Below, one piece after another: positions 1 to 5,774 of a DNA stretch of 17,923 nt (position 1 is the first letter of the stretch; each line of letters begins with the position of its first letter). A model generated the notes under the pieces. The model was given only the letters and a program-made list of their open reading frames with translations. It searched no databases and had not been told where the DNA came from. The stretch comes from an uncultured Lachnospiraceae bacterium (GTDB taxonomy: Bacteria > Bacillota > Clostridia > Lachnospirales > Lachnospiraceae): the NCBI GenBank assembly GCA_910577065.1, contig CAJTLD010000056.1, positions 1 to 17,923 of the forward strand, written 5' to 3'. The translations under genes were made by a program, and so were the position numbers.

Positions 1-319
1 CTACGGATTTCTTATGCATTTGTTGATGTAATTCCATCCGCTGACGAGACCTCCCCAGGTAAGAACGCAATCTTTCACTCCATTCATCCGCCACATTTAC
101 CACAATTAGTTCCGAGTAGTTATTGGACTTCGACTTGTTACGCAGCCTTATCCCTGACTGTAGCCTGATGTGATTTCTGTTCGTCAGACCAGAGCTTTGC
201 CTCCAGCTTTCTTCAGATTCCACCTCACGATGGACACCCTTGCTCTTGGCTATACACTTCCCACTACCAGGGTGTGTTACGGACTTTCACCGATTAGATT
301 GCGCCCATACTGGGCGCAC
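1..319 (-). mobile_element. Group IIC intron, 5' ribozyme portion (runs off the left edge)
   Basis: Read on the minus strand, the sequence starts GTGCGCCC at 319, matching the GUGYG 5' end of group II introns. It then follows, segment by segment, the order I remember for the Oceanobacillus iheyensis IIC ribozyme: GGTGAAAGTCC, AAGGGTGTCC, GGAATCTGAAG, GCAAAGCTCTGGTCTGA, AACAAGTCGAAGTCC, then TTCTTACCTGGGGAGGTCT. A candidate EBS1 GTAAA (minus strand of 97-101) can pair with TTTAC of the 5' exon (minus strand of 320-324). The exon is a T-tailed hairpin, the usual IIC target. The maturase gene and the 3' end would lie left of position 1. No real protein gene lies in this stretch; the short plus-strand frame at 170-418 is an artefact of the ribozyme. 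Confidence 0.88.
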
Positions 320-323
320 GTAA

Positions 324-356
324 AAAACCGTCCGGCAGATGCCGGGCGGTTTTTGG
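324..356. terminator. Bidirectional rho-independent terminator, 5' exon of the group II intron
   Basis: A run of six A, then a GC-rich hairpin with arms CCGTCCGGCA and TGCCGGGCGG (one G-T pair), then TTTTT. It therefore has a U-tail on both strands. On the minus strand the T6 tail is followed by AC and then the intron 5' end at 319. On the plus strand it would end transcription of a gene left of the window, isolating the rpsB promoter. Confidence 0.85.
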
Positions 357-476
357 CAGAATATGTTTGGCAGAATATAAGAGCAAAACGTATTGTATGT
401 TGGAATGGTGTTTTTTAAAATTTAGAATTTGATGCAAGCTTCATTCAAGGAAAAAGAATTTTCAGGAAAATACTGC

Positions 477-505
477 TTGCGTAGAGAAACCAGATATGCT
501 ATAAT
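477..505 (+). promoter_or_regulatory. SigA-type promoter of rpsB-tsf
   Basis: The -35 TTGCGT (477-482), a 17-nt spacer and the -10 TATAAT (500-505), with an extended -10 TG at 497-498. The predicted start near 512 gives a leader of about 114 nt before rpsB. Confidence 0.8.
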
Positions 506-512
506 TTTACAA

Positions 513-610
513 GTTCGGCAGAGTCCGAAGCAGCAAACACATATGCGGATGATGAAGCGGGTGCCGGAAACGGTGCTTCAGGAGAAGAAGCATATGGAAG
601 AATTCAACCA
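513..610 (+). promoter_or_regulatory. Structured 5' leader of rpsB, candidate S2 autoregulatory element
   Basis: Two hairpins can be drawn. The first is TTCGG/CCGAA at 513-528. The second is compound: an outer stem CATATGC (540-546) with GCATATG (590-596), an inner stem GAAGC (554-558) with GCTTC (575-579), and a tip CCG-GAAA-CGG (564-573) closed by a GNRA tetraloop. The structure ends about 20 nt before the Shine-Dalgarno GGAGG (615-619). Ribosomal protein operons in Firmicutes are often autoregulated through such leaders. Assignment to S2 control is inference from position alone. Confidence 0.45.
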
Positions 611-625
611 AACGGAGGTAAAAAC

Positions 626-1369
626 ATGAGCGTTATCACAATGAAACAGTTACTCGAGGCAGGTGTTCATTTCGGACATCAGACAAGACGTTGGAACCCG
701 AAAATGGCTCCGTACATCTACACGGAAAGAAACGGCATTTACATCATTGACCTGCAGAAATCCGTAGGCAAAGTAGACGAAGCTTACAAAGCGGTTGCTG
801 ATGTAGTGGCAGAAGGCGGTACAATCCTCTTTGTCGGAACAAAAAAACAGGCGCAGGATGCAATCAAAGCAGAATCCGAACGCTGCGGCATGTTTTATGT
901 AAACGAAAGATGGCTGGGCGGTATGCTGACAAACTTTAAGACGATCCGCAGCCGTGTGGAACGTTTAAAAGCGATCGAAGCTATGGCAGAAGACGGCACG
1001 TTTGACGTTCTTCCGAAAAAAGAAGTCATCGCGCTGAAGAAAGAATGGGATAAGTTAGAGAGAAACCTCGGCGGAATCAAAGAAATGAAGAGACTTCCGG
1101 ATGCGATCTTTGTTGTAGATCCGAAAAAAGAAAGAATTTGTATTCAGGAAGCGCACACTCTCGGCATTCCGTTGATCGGTATTGCTGATACAAACTGTGA
1201 TCCGGAAGAACTCGATTATGTAATTCCGGGCAATGACGACGCAATCCGCGCCGTAAAATTAATCGTATCCAAAATGGCTGACGCCGTTGTGGAAGCAAAC
1301 CAGGGAACGATTGAGACAGACGTAGAAGAAGCATCTGAACCGGCATCAGAAGAGACGGCAGAGGCTTAA
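626..1369 (+). CDS. rpsB: 30S ribosomal protein S2
   Basis: Structural protein of the small ribosomal subunit, needed for assembly of the platform/head region and for binding S1 where present. The 247-aa product begins MSVITMKQLLEAGVHFGHQTRRWNPKM (cut here to the recognisable S2 opening) and contains the family landmarks ERNGIYIIDLQK, GGTILFVGTKKQAQ, WLGGMLTNFKTI and PDAIFVVDPKKE, followed by GIPLIGIADTNCDP. The length is normal for the family, with the usual acidic, poorly conserved tail. The start is fixed by GGAGG at 615-619, seven nucleotides upstream. It is the first gene of an rpsB-tsf operon driven by the promoter at 477-505, and tsf follows after 23 nt. Identification is secure. Confidence 0.98.
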   Translation: MSVITMKQLLEAGVHFGHQTRRWNPKMAPYIYTERNGIYIIDLQKSVGKVDEAYKAVADVVAEGGTILFVGTKKQAQDAIKAESERCGMFYVNERWLGGMLTNFKTIRSRVERLKAIEAMAEDGTFDVLPKKEVIALKKEWDKLERNLGGIKEMKRLPDAIFVVDPKKERICIQEAHTLGIPLIGIADTNCDPEELDYVIPGNDDAIRAVKLIVSKMADAVVEANQGTIETDVEEASEPASEETAEA

Positions 1370-1392
1370 GATAGATTTGGAGGAAAAATAAA

Positions 1393-2325
1393 ATGGCTAT
1401 TACAGCAGCAATGGTAAAAGAACTGCGTGAGTTATCCGGCGCAGGCATGATGGATTGTAAAAAAGCATTGAATGAAACAAACGGAAATATGGAAGAAGCG
1501 ATCGAATTCTTAAGAAAGAACGGTCAGGCAAAGGCAGAGAAAAAAGCTTCCCGTATCGCGGCGGAAGGAATCGTTAAAGTTGCAGTAAAAGACAGCAAAG
1601 CAGCAATCGTAGAAGTTAATTCCGAAACAGACTTCGTTGCAAAGAACGAAAAATTTCAGACATATGTCGGAAAAGTAGCTGAACAGGCATTGGCTTCCGA
1701 AGCAGCAGACTTGGATGCATTTATGGAAGAAGCTTGGCTGGAAGATACTTCCAAAACGGTAAAAGACGTATTGGTAGAACAAGTTGCAGTGATCGGCGAA
1801 AATCTGAAAATCCGTAGATTTGAAAAAGCTTCCGCAGAAAACGGCTGTATCGTAGATTACATCCATGGCGGCGGACGTATCGGCGTTGTCGTTGTTGCAG
1901 AATCCGACGTGGTAAACGACACAGTAAACGAGGCAATGAAAAATATTGCTATGCAGATTGCGGCATTGAATCCAAAATATATCGATAGAAGCGAAGTCAG
2001 TGCAGATTATATTGCACATGAGAAAGAGATTCTGTTAGCACAGATCATGAACGACCCGAAAGAGTCCCAGAAACCGGAGAAAGTAATCAACGGTATGATC
2101 GAAGGCCGCGTGAATAAAGAGCTGAAGGAAATCTGTCTGGTAGACCAGGTGTATGTAAAGGCAGAAGACGGCAAACAGACGGTTGGAAAGTATCTGGAAG
2201 CTGTTTCCAAAGAAGTCGGCGCGAAAGTGGCTGTGAAGAAATTCATCCGCTTTGAGACTGGCGAAGGACTTGAGAAGAAGAATGAGGACTTTGCGGCAGA
2301 GGTTGCGGCGCAGATGGGCAAATAA
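1393..2325 (+). CDS. tsf: Translation elongation factor Ts
   Basis: Guanine-nucleotide exchange factor that recycles EF-Tu-GDP to EF-Tu-GTP in the cytoplasm. The 310-aa product has the N-terminal UBA-like module with the signature LRELSGAGMMDCKKAL (about residues 11-26), then the core signature VEVNSETDFVAKNEKF (about 75-90). A dimerisation/coiled-coil region follows, including HEKEILLAQ and EGRVNKELKEICLVDQ. The full family length is present. The start follows GGAGG at 1379-1383. It is cotranscribed with rpsB and closed by the terminator at 2364-2425. In many Lachnospiraceae pyrH follows tsf; here mobile-element sequence follows instead. Confidence 0.98.
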   Translation: MAITAAMVKELRELSGAGMMDCKKALNETNGNMEEAIEFLRKNGQAKAEKKASRIAAEGIVKVAVKDSKAAIVEVNSETDFVAKNEKFQTYVGKVAEQALASEAADLDAFMEEAWLEDTSKTVKDVLVEQVAVIGENLKIRRFEKASAENGCIVDYIHGGGRIGVVVVAESDVVNDTVNEAMKNIAMQIAALNPKYIDRSEVSADYIAHEKEILLAQIMNDPKESQKPEKVINGMIEGRVNKELKEICLVDQVYVKAEDGKQTVGKYLEAVSKEVGAKVAVKKFIRFETGEGLEKKNEDFAAEVAAQMGK

Positions 2326-2363
2326 GCGAAGTTTTCAGTCCAAATTTCATAATTAGTTTTATA

Positions 2364-2425
2364 GGCTCCAAAAGCCTTATAAACACAGTGTTTTCTAGTG
2401 GTTATAAGGTTTTTGGGGCTTTTTT
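2364..2425 (+). terminator. Rho-independent terminator of rpsB-tsf
   Basis: A long, nearly continuous stem: GGCTCCAAAAGCCTTATAA on the left pairs with TTATAAGG, TTTTTG and GGGCT on the right (a few G-T pairs). A six-T tail follows at 2420-2425. It marks the end of the host transcription unit. Confidence 0.9.
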
Positions 2426-2451
2426 CATTTGGGAAAAGGCTGGCGCTCAAG

Positions 2452-2564
2452 TACCGCCAAACACCGCCAAATACCGTCTAAAATCACTTCAAATTGAGTA
2501 ATACTCAAGTCACAAGTTGAGTAAAATGAGTATCCGCAATCTTTAGCGAAGTTTACTCAAGTCA
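2452..2564 (+). repeat. Repeat cluster upstream of the element's first gene
   Basis: Two repeat families lie in this gene-free stretch (2426-2773). First, three tandem 10-bp units, TACCGCCAAA (2452-2461), CACCGCCAAA (2462-2471) and a degenerate TACCGTCTAA (2472-2481). Second, four copies of TTGAGTA in alternating orientation: a near-perfect palindrome TTGAGTA-A-TACTCAA (2494-2508), then TTGAGTAAA (2517-2525) and its inverse TTTACTCAA (2552-2560). TACTCAAGTCA is directly repeated at 2502-2512 and 2554-2564. Such arrays suit a recombinase arm/attachment site, an operator or an origin; which one cannot be told from the sequence. Confidence 0.7.
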
Positions 2565-2573
2565 TCAGAGTTC

Positions 2574-2602
2574 TTGAAATCATCTTACTTCATAATTAAA
2601 TT
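2574..2602 (+). promoter_or_regulatory. Possible promoter of the DUF6075-parAB-repA operon
   Basis: TTGAAA at 2574-2579, a 17-nt spacer and TAAATT at 2597-2602. The -10 is weak, but the site lies just downstream of the TTGAGTA cluster and upstream of a co-directional operon with no other obvious promoter. Confidence 0.35.
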
Positions 2603-2664
2603 TCACAGGTTACTATGGGAAGCATAGTCTTAGAGAAATAGGAAATGGGATTTTCTCTGGGAAA

Positions 2665-2748
2665 GACAACAAATTCGGGTTGTCAGTTAGCCGTTTTTTG
2701 GGTAACTGGCAGCACGAATCCACAAGGGTTTGGGAGTGTAGCTCCCAA
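2665..2748 (+). promoter_or_regulatory. Leader hairpins before the DUF6075 gene, attenuator-like
   Basis: Hairpin A pairs GACAAC (2665-2670) with GTTGTC (2679-2684). Hairpin B pairs 2682-2692 with 2700-2710 (one mismatch) around a loop of GTTTTTT. A and B share 2682-2684 and so exclude each other. Hairpin C pairs TTGGGAG (2730-2736) with CTCCCAA (2742-2748). A leader role is inferred from placement ahead of the true start at 2774; no ligand or factor is implied. Confidence 0.4.
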
Positions 2749-2773
2749 GTATTTCAAAAATGGAGGACAGGCT

Positions 2774-3211
2774 ATGGCAGCGAATACAGCGGTAGGCGCA
2801 GAAAAGAAAGACACTCGCACAATTACTTTCAAAAACAAGGAACATAGAGATTTTTATAAAGTGAATCTGCAGAAATGCAGATACCAGGATGTGTACCATA
2901 AGGCATTGGTGTATTGCCTTGGGATTGACCGGGATACAAGGGTAAATGTAGACAGGATTTACGATTTTAGGACAGGATGTGTAAAACCTGAGTGCCTGCA
3001 TGAAGGGTGGCAGACCAGCGGAAGCACAAGGATTGTAAGGATGGCATTTAACCTTTACTGCAATGGGACGCCAAGCGTTGATGACACAGAAGATGCAGAG
3101 GAACAGTTGAAGGAGTGCCGTTGTTATACAGTGGAAGATTTATTCTGCTGCGGCTATGCAAGATACTTTTGGGAGGCAGTCAGGCTCCGCTATCCGGAAT
3201 ACTGTTTTTAA
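2774..3211 (+). CDS. DUF6075 family protein
   Basis: Function unknown. The 145-aa product matches my memory of the DUF6075 pattern: an N-terminal FKNKEHRDFY, then YHKALVYCLGIDRDTR, YDFRTGCVKPECLHEGWQTSG, a middle RMAFNLYCNG, and the ending VEDLFCCGYARYFWEAVRLRYPEYC. The frame is open from 2645, but the start at 2774 is chosen because GGAGG (2762-2766) lies seven nucleotides before it and the upstream codons fall in the structured leader. It is the first gene of the element's maintenance operon; family members are common next to ParA/ParB/RepA in Lachnospiraceae mobile elements. It is Cys-rich near the C-terminus but has no clear zinc motif. Confidence 0.8.
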   Translation: MAANTAVGAEKKDTRTITFKNKEHRDFYKVNLQKCRYQDVYHKALVYCLGIDRDTRVNVDRIYDFRTGCVKPECLHEGWQTSGSTRIVRMAFNLYCNGTPSVDDTEDAEEQLKECRCYTVEDLFCCGYARYFWEAVRLRYPEYCF

Positions 3212-3226
3212 GTTGGGAGGGTTGAA

Positions 3227-3394
3227 ATGCTGAAAATCAGGATGCAGGGGACAAAGAAAGACCTGCACTGGTTCCGGCGGCTTCTGGAACGGCAGGGGGA
3301 TGTGGATGTGAAGTCGGTATCGGAACCGTTTGCAAACAAAGGGACAAATAAATATTTCCGTGTGTATGCGGAATTGGAAAGAACAGAAAAATAG
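3227..3394 (+). CDS. DUF3970 family small protein
   Basis: A 55-aa protein, MLKIRMQGTKKDLHWFRRLL at the start and NKGTNKYFRVYAELERTEK at the end. This is the size and pattern of the DUF3970 family: a short beta-alpha-beta protein with LKIRxQGT at the N-terminus and a NKGxxKYxRxYxE motif near the C-terminus. Function is unknown. The start at 3227 has GGGAGG (3215-3220) upstream, 15 nt after the DUF6075 stop. Such proteins usually sit directly before parA in these elements, as here (26 nt gap). Below common ORF length cut-offs, but context, RBS and family match make it convincing. Confidence 0.82.
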   Translation: MLKIRMQGTKKDLHWFRRLLERQGDVDVKSVSEPFANKGTNKYFRVYAELERTEK

Positions 3395-3420
3395 ATTGGA
3401 GAATCAGGAGGAAAGTATAT

Positions 3421-4206
3421 ATGTGCAGAGTGATCGCAGTGGCAAACCAGAAAGGCGGAGTCGGCAAGACAACGACGTGTGTAAATTTAGGAATCGGGCT
3501 TGCAAGGGCAGGCAAGAAAGTATTGCTGGTGGAGGCAGATGCGCAGGGCAGCATGGCGGTGAGCCTGGGGATTGCGGAGCCGGACGAGCTGGATGTGACA
3601 TTGGTGAATATCATGGAGAAAGTCATCAATGATGAAGATGTTGAGCCTGGCGAGGGGATCATCCATCATACAGAGGGGATTGATTTTATTCCGGCAAATA
3701 TTGAACTGGCAGGCTTGGAAACGGCTCTGGTAAATGTGATGAGCAGGGAAACGATACTTCGCCAGTATCTGAACAGCGTAAAAGAGGAATATGACTTTGC
3801 AATTATTGATTGTATGCCCTCGCTTGGAATGATCACGATAAACGCCCTTGTAGCGGCGGACAGCGTACTGATCCCGGTGGAGGCGGCGTATCTCCCGGTC
3901 AAAGGGCTTCAGCAGCTTATAAAGACGATTGGGCGGGTACACAGAAAGCTAAACCCGACACTTGGCATTATGGGAATCCTGCTGACAAAGGTAGACCGCA
4001 GAACAAACTTTGCAAAGGACATTTCCGCACAGATCCAGGAGGTATACGGGAATCGGGTACATATTTTTGAAAATTGCATCCCATTGTCCGTAAAAGCTGC
4101 GGAAACCACGGCAGAGGGGAAAAGCATCTATCTCCATGACCCGAAGGGAATTGTGGCAGGCGGCTACCACTCACTGACACAGGAGGTGCTTGCGGATGAA
4201 GAGTAA
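3421..4206 (+). CDS. parA: ParA-type partition ATPase
   Basis: Cytoplasmic Walker-type ATPase that, with ParB bound at centromere sites, segregates the circular or replicating form of the element. The 261-aa product has the deviant Walker A KGGVGKTTT at residues 11-19, Walker A' VEADAQGS at about 37-44, and Walker B AIIDCMPSLG at about 128-137. It lacks an N-terminal helix-turn-helix, so it is a short (Soj/type Ib-like) ParA. The start follows GGAGG at 3408-3412. It overlaps parB by about 11 nt, indicating translational coupling. Identification as ParA/Soj family is firm; a role in partition of this particular element is inferred from the neighbouring parB and repA. Confidence 0.93.
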   Translation: MCRVIAVANQKGGVGKTTTCVNLGIGLARAGKKVLLVEADAQGSMAVSLGIAEPDELDVTLVNIMEKVINDEDVEPGEGIIHHTEGIDFIPANIELAGLETALVNVMSRETILRQYLNSVKEEYDFAIIDCMPSLGMITINALVAADSVLIPVEAAYLPVKGLQQLIKTIGRVHRKLNPTLGIMGILLTKVDRRTNFAKDISAQIQEVYGNRVHIFENCIPLSVKAAETTAEGKSIYLHDPKGIVAGGYHSLTQEVLADEE

Positions 4207-5095
4207 GAGTGCAGGGAAAGTAAAGCTGACATCCTTTGATGATCTGTTCGGCACAGGCGAAGCGGCGGCAGGGGAAACGGTGACATCTGTTCCCCTTAGC
4301 CAGTTACATACATTCAAAGACCATCCGTTCCGTGTGTTGGATGATGAAAAGATGCAGGAAACGGTGGAAAGCGTTAAGAGATACGGTGTGCTGATGCCGG
4401 GGATTGTGCGCTTGCATCCCGCAGGCGGTTACGAAGTGATTGCCGGGCATAGGCGGTGGCGGGCCTGTGAGCTTGCCGGGCTTACGGAAATGCCTGTGAT
4501 TATCCGGGAAATGGATGATGATACAGCGGTAGTCCTGATGGTCGATACGAATATCCAAAGAGAAGATATTCTGCCGAGCGAGAAGGCAAAGGCGTACCGG
4601 ATGAAATACGAGGCAATGAAGCACCAGGGCAGCAAAGGGGAGAAATATACAGCAGATGCCATCGGGGAGGCTGCCGGGGACAGTGGGAGGACGGTACAGC
4701 GGTATATCCGACTGTCTGAACTGGCAGAAGAATTGCTGGGTTATGTGGATGAAAATAAAATCCCGATGGTGGTGGGTGAAAAGCTGTCGTATCTGAAGAC
4801 AGAGGAACAGGCATGGGTTGTGGATGCCATCGGCAACAGCGGCATATTCCCATCGAAAGCGCAGGCAGAACAGTTAAAGGCAGGCAGTGAGGCAGGGGAA
4901 TTGACGGAAGGGAAGGTATATGCGGTTTTAGTGCGGAAGGAGGAAAGTGTGAATGTGACCATCTCCGCAAAGAAGATCCGCAATTATTTTCCTGTGGAAT
5001 ATTCCAAAGAACAGATTGAGGATGTGATCTATACGCTTCTGGAAGAATGGAAGCAGAAGGAGGGAGGGACGACGGATGCAGGAACTACAGTTTGA
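4196..5095 (+). CDS. parB: ParB/RepB/Spo0J-type partition protein
   Basis: Centromere-binding partner of ParA. The 299-aa product has the N-terminal ParB/sulfiredoxin-like domain at about residues 32-120, with PLSQLHTFKDHPFRV, MPGIVRLHP and the CTP-binding-type motif AGHRRWRA (83-90). The helix-turn-helix region (about 125-190) includes DILPSEKAKAYRMKYEAMKH and GRTVQRYIRLSEL. Reading frame is open from TTG at 4190, but the ATG at 4196 is preferred because AGGAGG (4181-4186) lies nine nucleotides before it. The end overlaps repA by 20 nt. No parS array was recognised, although the TTGAGTA cluster at 2494-2560 is a candidate. Confidence 0.92.
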   Translation: MKSKSAGKVKLTSFDDLFGTGEAAAGETVTSVPLSQLHTFKDHPFRVLDDEKMQETVESVKRYGVLMPGIVRLHPAGGYEVIAGHRRWRACELAGLTEMPVIIREMDDDTAVVLMVDTNIQREDILPSEKAKAYRMKYEAMKHQGSKGEKYTADAIGEAAGDSGRTVQRYIRLSELAEELLGYVDENKIPMVVGEKLSYLKTEEQAWVVDAIGNSGIFPSKAQAEQLKAGSEAGELTEGKVYAVLVRKEESVNVTISAKKIRNYFPVEYSKEQIEDVIYTLLEEWKQKEGGTTDAGTTV

Positions 5096-5774
5096 TTATT
5101 ACCGGGGCATGGAAGCGGAGCAGTACACGTTTTACCGGATTCCGAAAGTGCTGTTCACTGCAGAATGTTTCAAGGCTCTTTCCTGTGAAGCGAAGGTTTT
5201 ATACGGTCTTTTATTAGACCGTATGAGCCTTAGCATAAAGAATCGGTGGTTTGACGAAGAGGATAGGGTATATATTATTTTTACCGTGGAAGATGTGATG
5301 GAACTGTTGAACTGCAGCAGACAAAAAGCGATCAAGAACCTGGCAGAACTTGATTCGGAAAAAGGAATCGGGTTGATAGAGAAAAAGCGTTTGGGTTTAG
5401 GGAAACCAAACGTAATCTATGTCAAGAATTTCATCATAAAGGAAAGCCCGGAGCAGGAAGAAAAAGAGCCAGAAAACGCCGGAAATACACAGAAGTATGA
5501 AAATCATACTTCAAGAAGTATGGAAAACGAACTTCCAGAAGTTCCAAAATCATACTTCAAGGAGTATGAAAATCAAACTTCTGGAAGTATGAAAAATAGA
5601 CTTCTTGAAGTTCCAGAATCAAACTTCAAGAAATGCGAAAATCATACTTCAAGAAGTATAAAACTATTTTGTACTCACGCCAAAAGCCCGGAAATTCAAC
5701 AGAATTTCCAGTGGATGACGACGTCCTTTTTATATACAATAACCTTTTCTATTAAGCTATGCGTCAGATTGTAA
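5076..5774 (+). CDS. repA: RepA_N replication initiator, 3' end replaced by inserted prophage
   Basis: N-terminal part of a RepA_N initiator. The motif FYRIPKVLFTAECFKALSCEA with AKVLYGLLLDRMSLSIKNRW and the winged-helix TVEDVMELLNCSRQKAIKNL (residues about 18-120) is characteristic. The product then becomes a 23-residue repeat (ENHTSRSM / ENQTSGSM / ENHTSRSI) encoded by the iteron array. After about residue 195 (near 5665) the frame reads into the prophage end, antisense to the recombinase gene, giving an unrelated tail to 5774. The native C-terminal domain is missing, so initiation may be lost unless the prophage excises. Start at 5076 follows GGAGGGAGGG and overlaps parB. Confidence 0.85.
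   Translation: MQELQFDYYRGMEAEQYTFYRIPKVLFTAECFKALSCEAKVLYGLLLDRMSLSIKNRWFDEEDRVYIIFTVEDVMELLNCSRQKAIKNLAELDSEKGIGLIEKKRLGLGKPNVIYVKNFIIKESPEQEEKEPENAGNTQKYENHTSRSMENELPEVPKSYFKEYENQTSGSMKNRLLEVPESNFKKCENHTSRSIKLFCTHAKSPEIQQNFQWMTTSFLYTITFSIKLCVRL
5492..5660 (+). repeat. 23-bp iteron array inside repA, putative replication origin
   Basis: Seven tandem units with ACTTC at 5508, 5531, 5554, 5577, 5600, 5623 and 5646, spaced exactly 23 bp. A right half-unit GAAGTATG sits at 5492-5499. The best unit is the palindrome CATACTTCAAGAAGTATG (5505-5522); unit 2 is GAACTTCCAGAAGTTC. RepA_N plasmids such as pAD1 carry their origin as repeats in the middle of the rep gene, so this is most likely the RepA binding/origin region. 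The array ends about 5 bp or more from the prophage junction. Confidence 0.85.

Larger units (their letters stand above)
2430..5664 (+). mobile_element. Left part of an integrative conjugative / plasmid-like element
   Basis: After the tsf terminator the gene content changes to DUF6075, DUF3970, ParA, ParB and RepA_N on one strand with overlapping genes. I associate this maintenance/replication module with Lachnospiraceae integrative conjugative elements. No integrase, relaxase or T4SS gene is inside the window, and the left boundary is only bracketed between the tsf terminator and the repeats at 2452. The right part is displaced by the nested prophage. The call rests on module content, not on a seen attachment site. 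Confidence 0.6.

Noticed and set aside
170..418. Open frame of 82 codons at the left edge
   Set aside because: It lies within the antisense of the group II ribozyme and runs through the terminator; no Shine-Dalgarno.
429..629. Open frame of 66 codons before rpsB
   Set aside because: It spans the rpsB promoter and structured leader and overlaps the rpsB start; no Shine-Dalgarno at its start.
1510..2019. 169-codon minus-strand frame within tsf
   Set aside because: Cys/Phe-rich shadow of the tsf coding strand.
5492..5660. CRISPR array
   Set aside because: The 23-bp repeats are contiguous with no spacers and lie in frame in repA.
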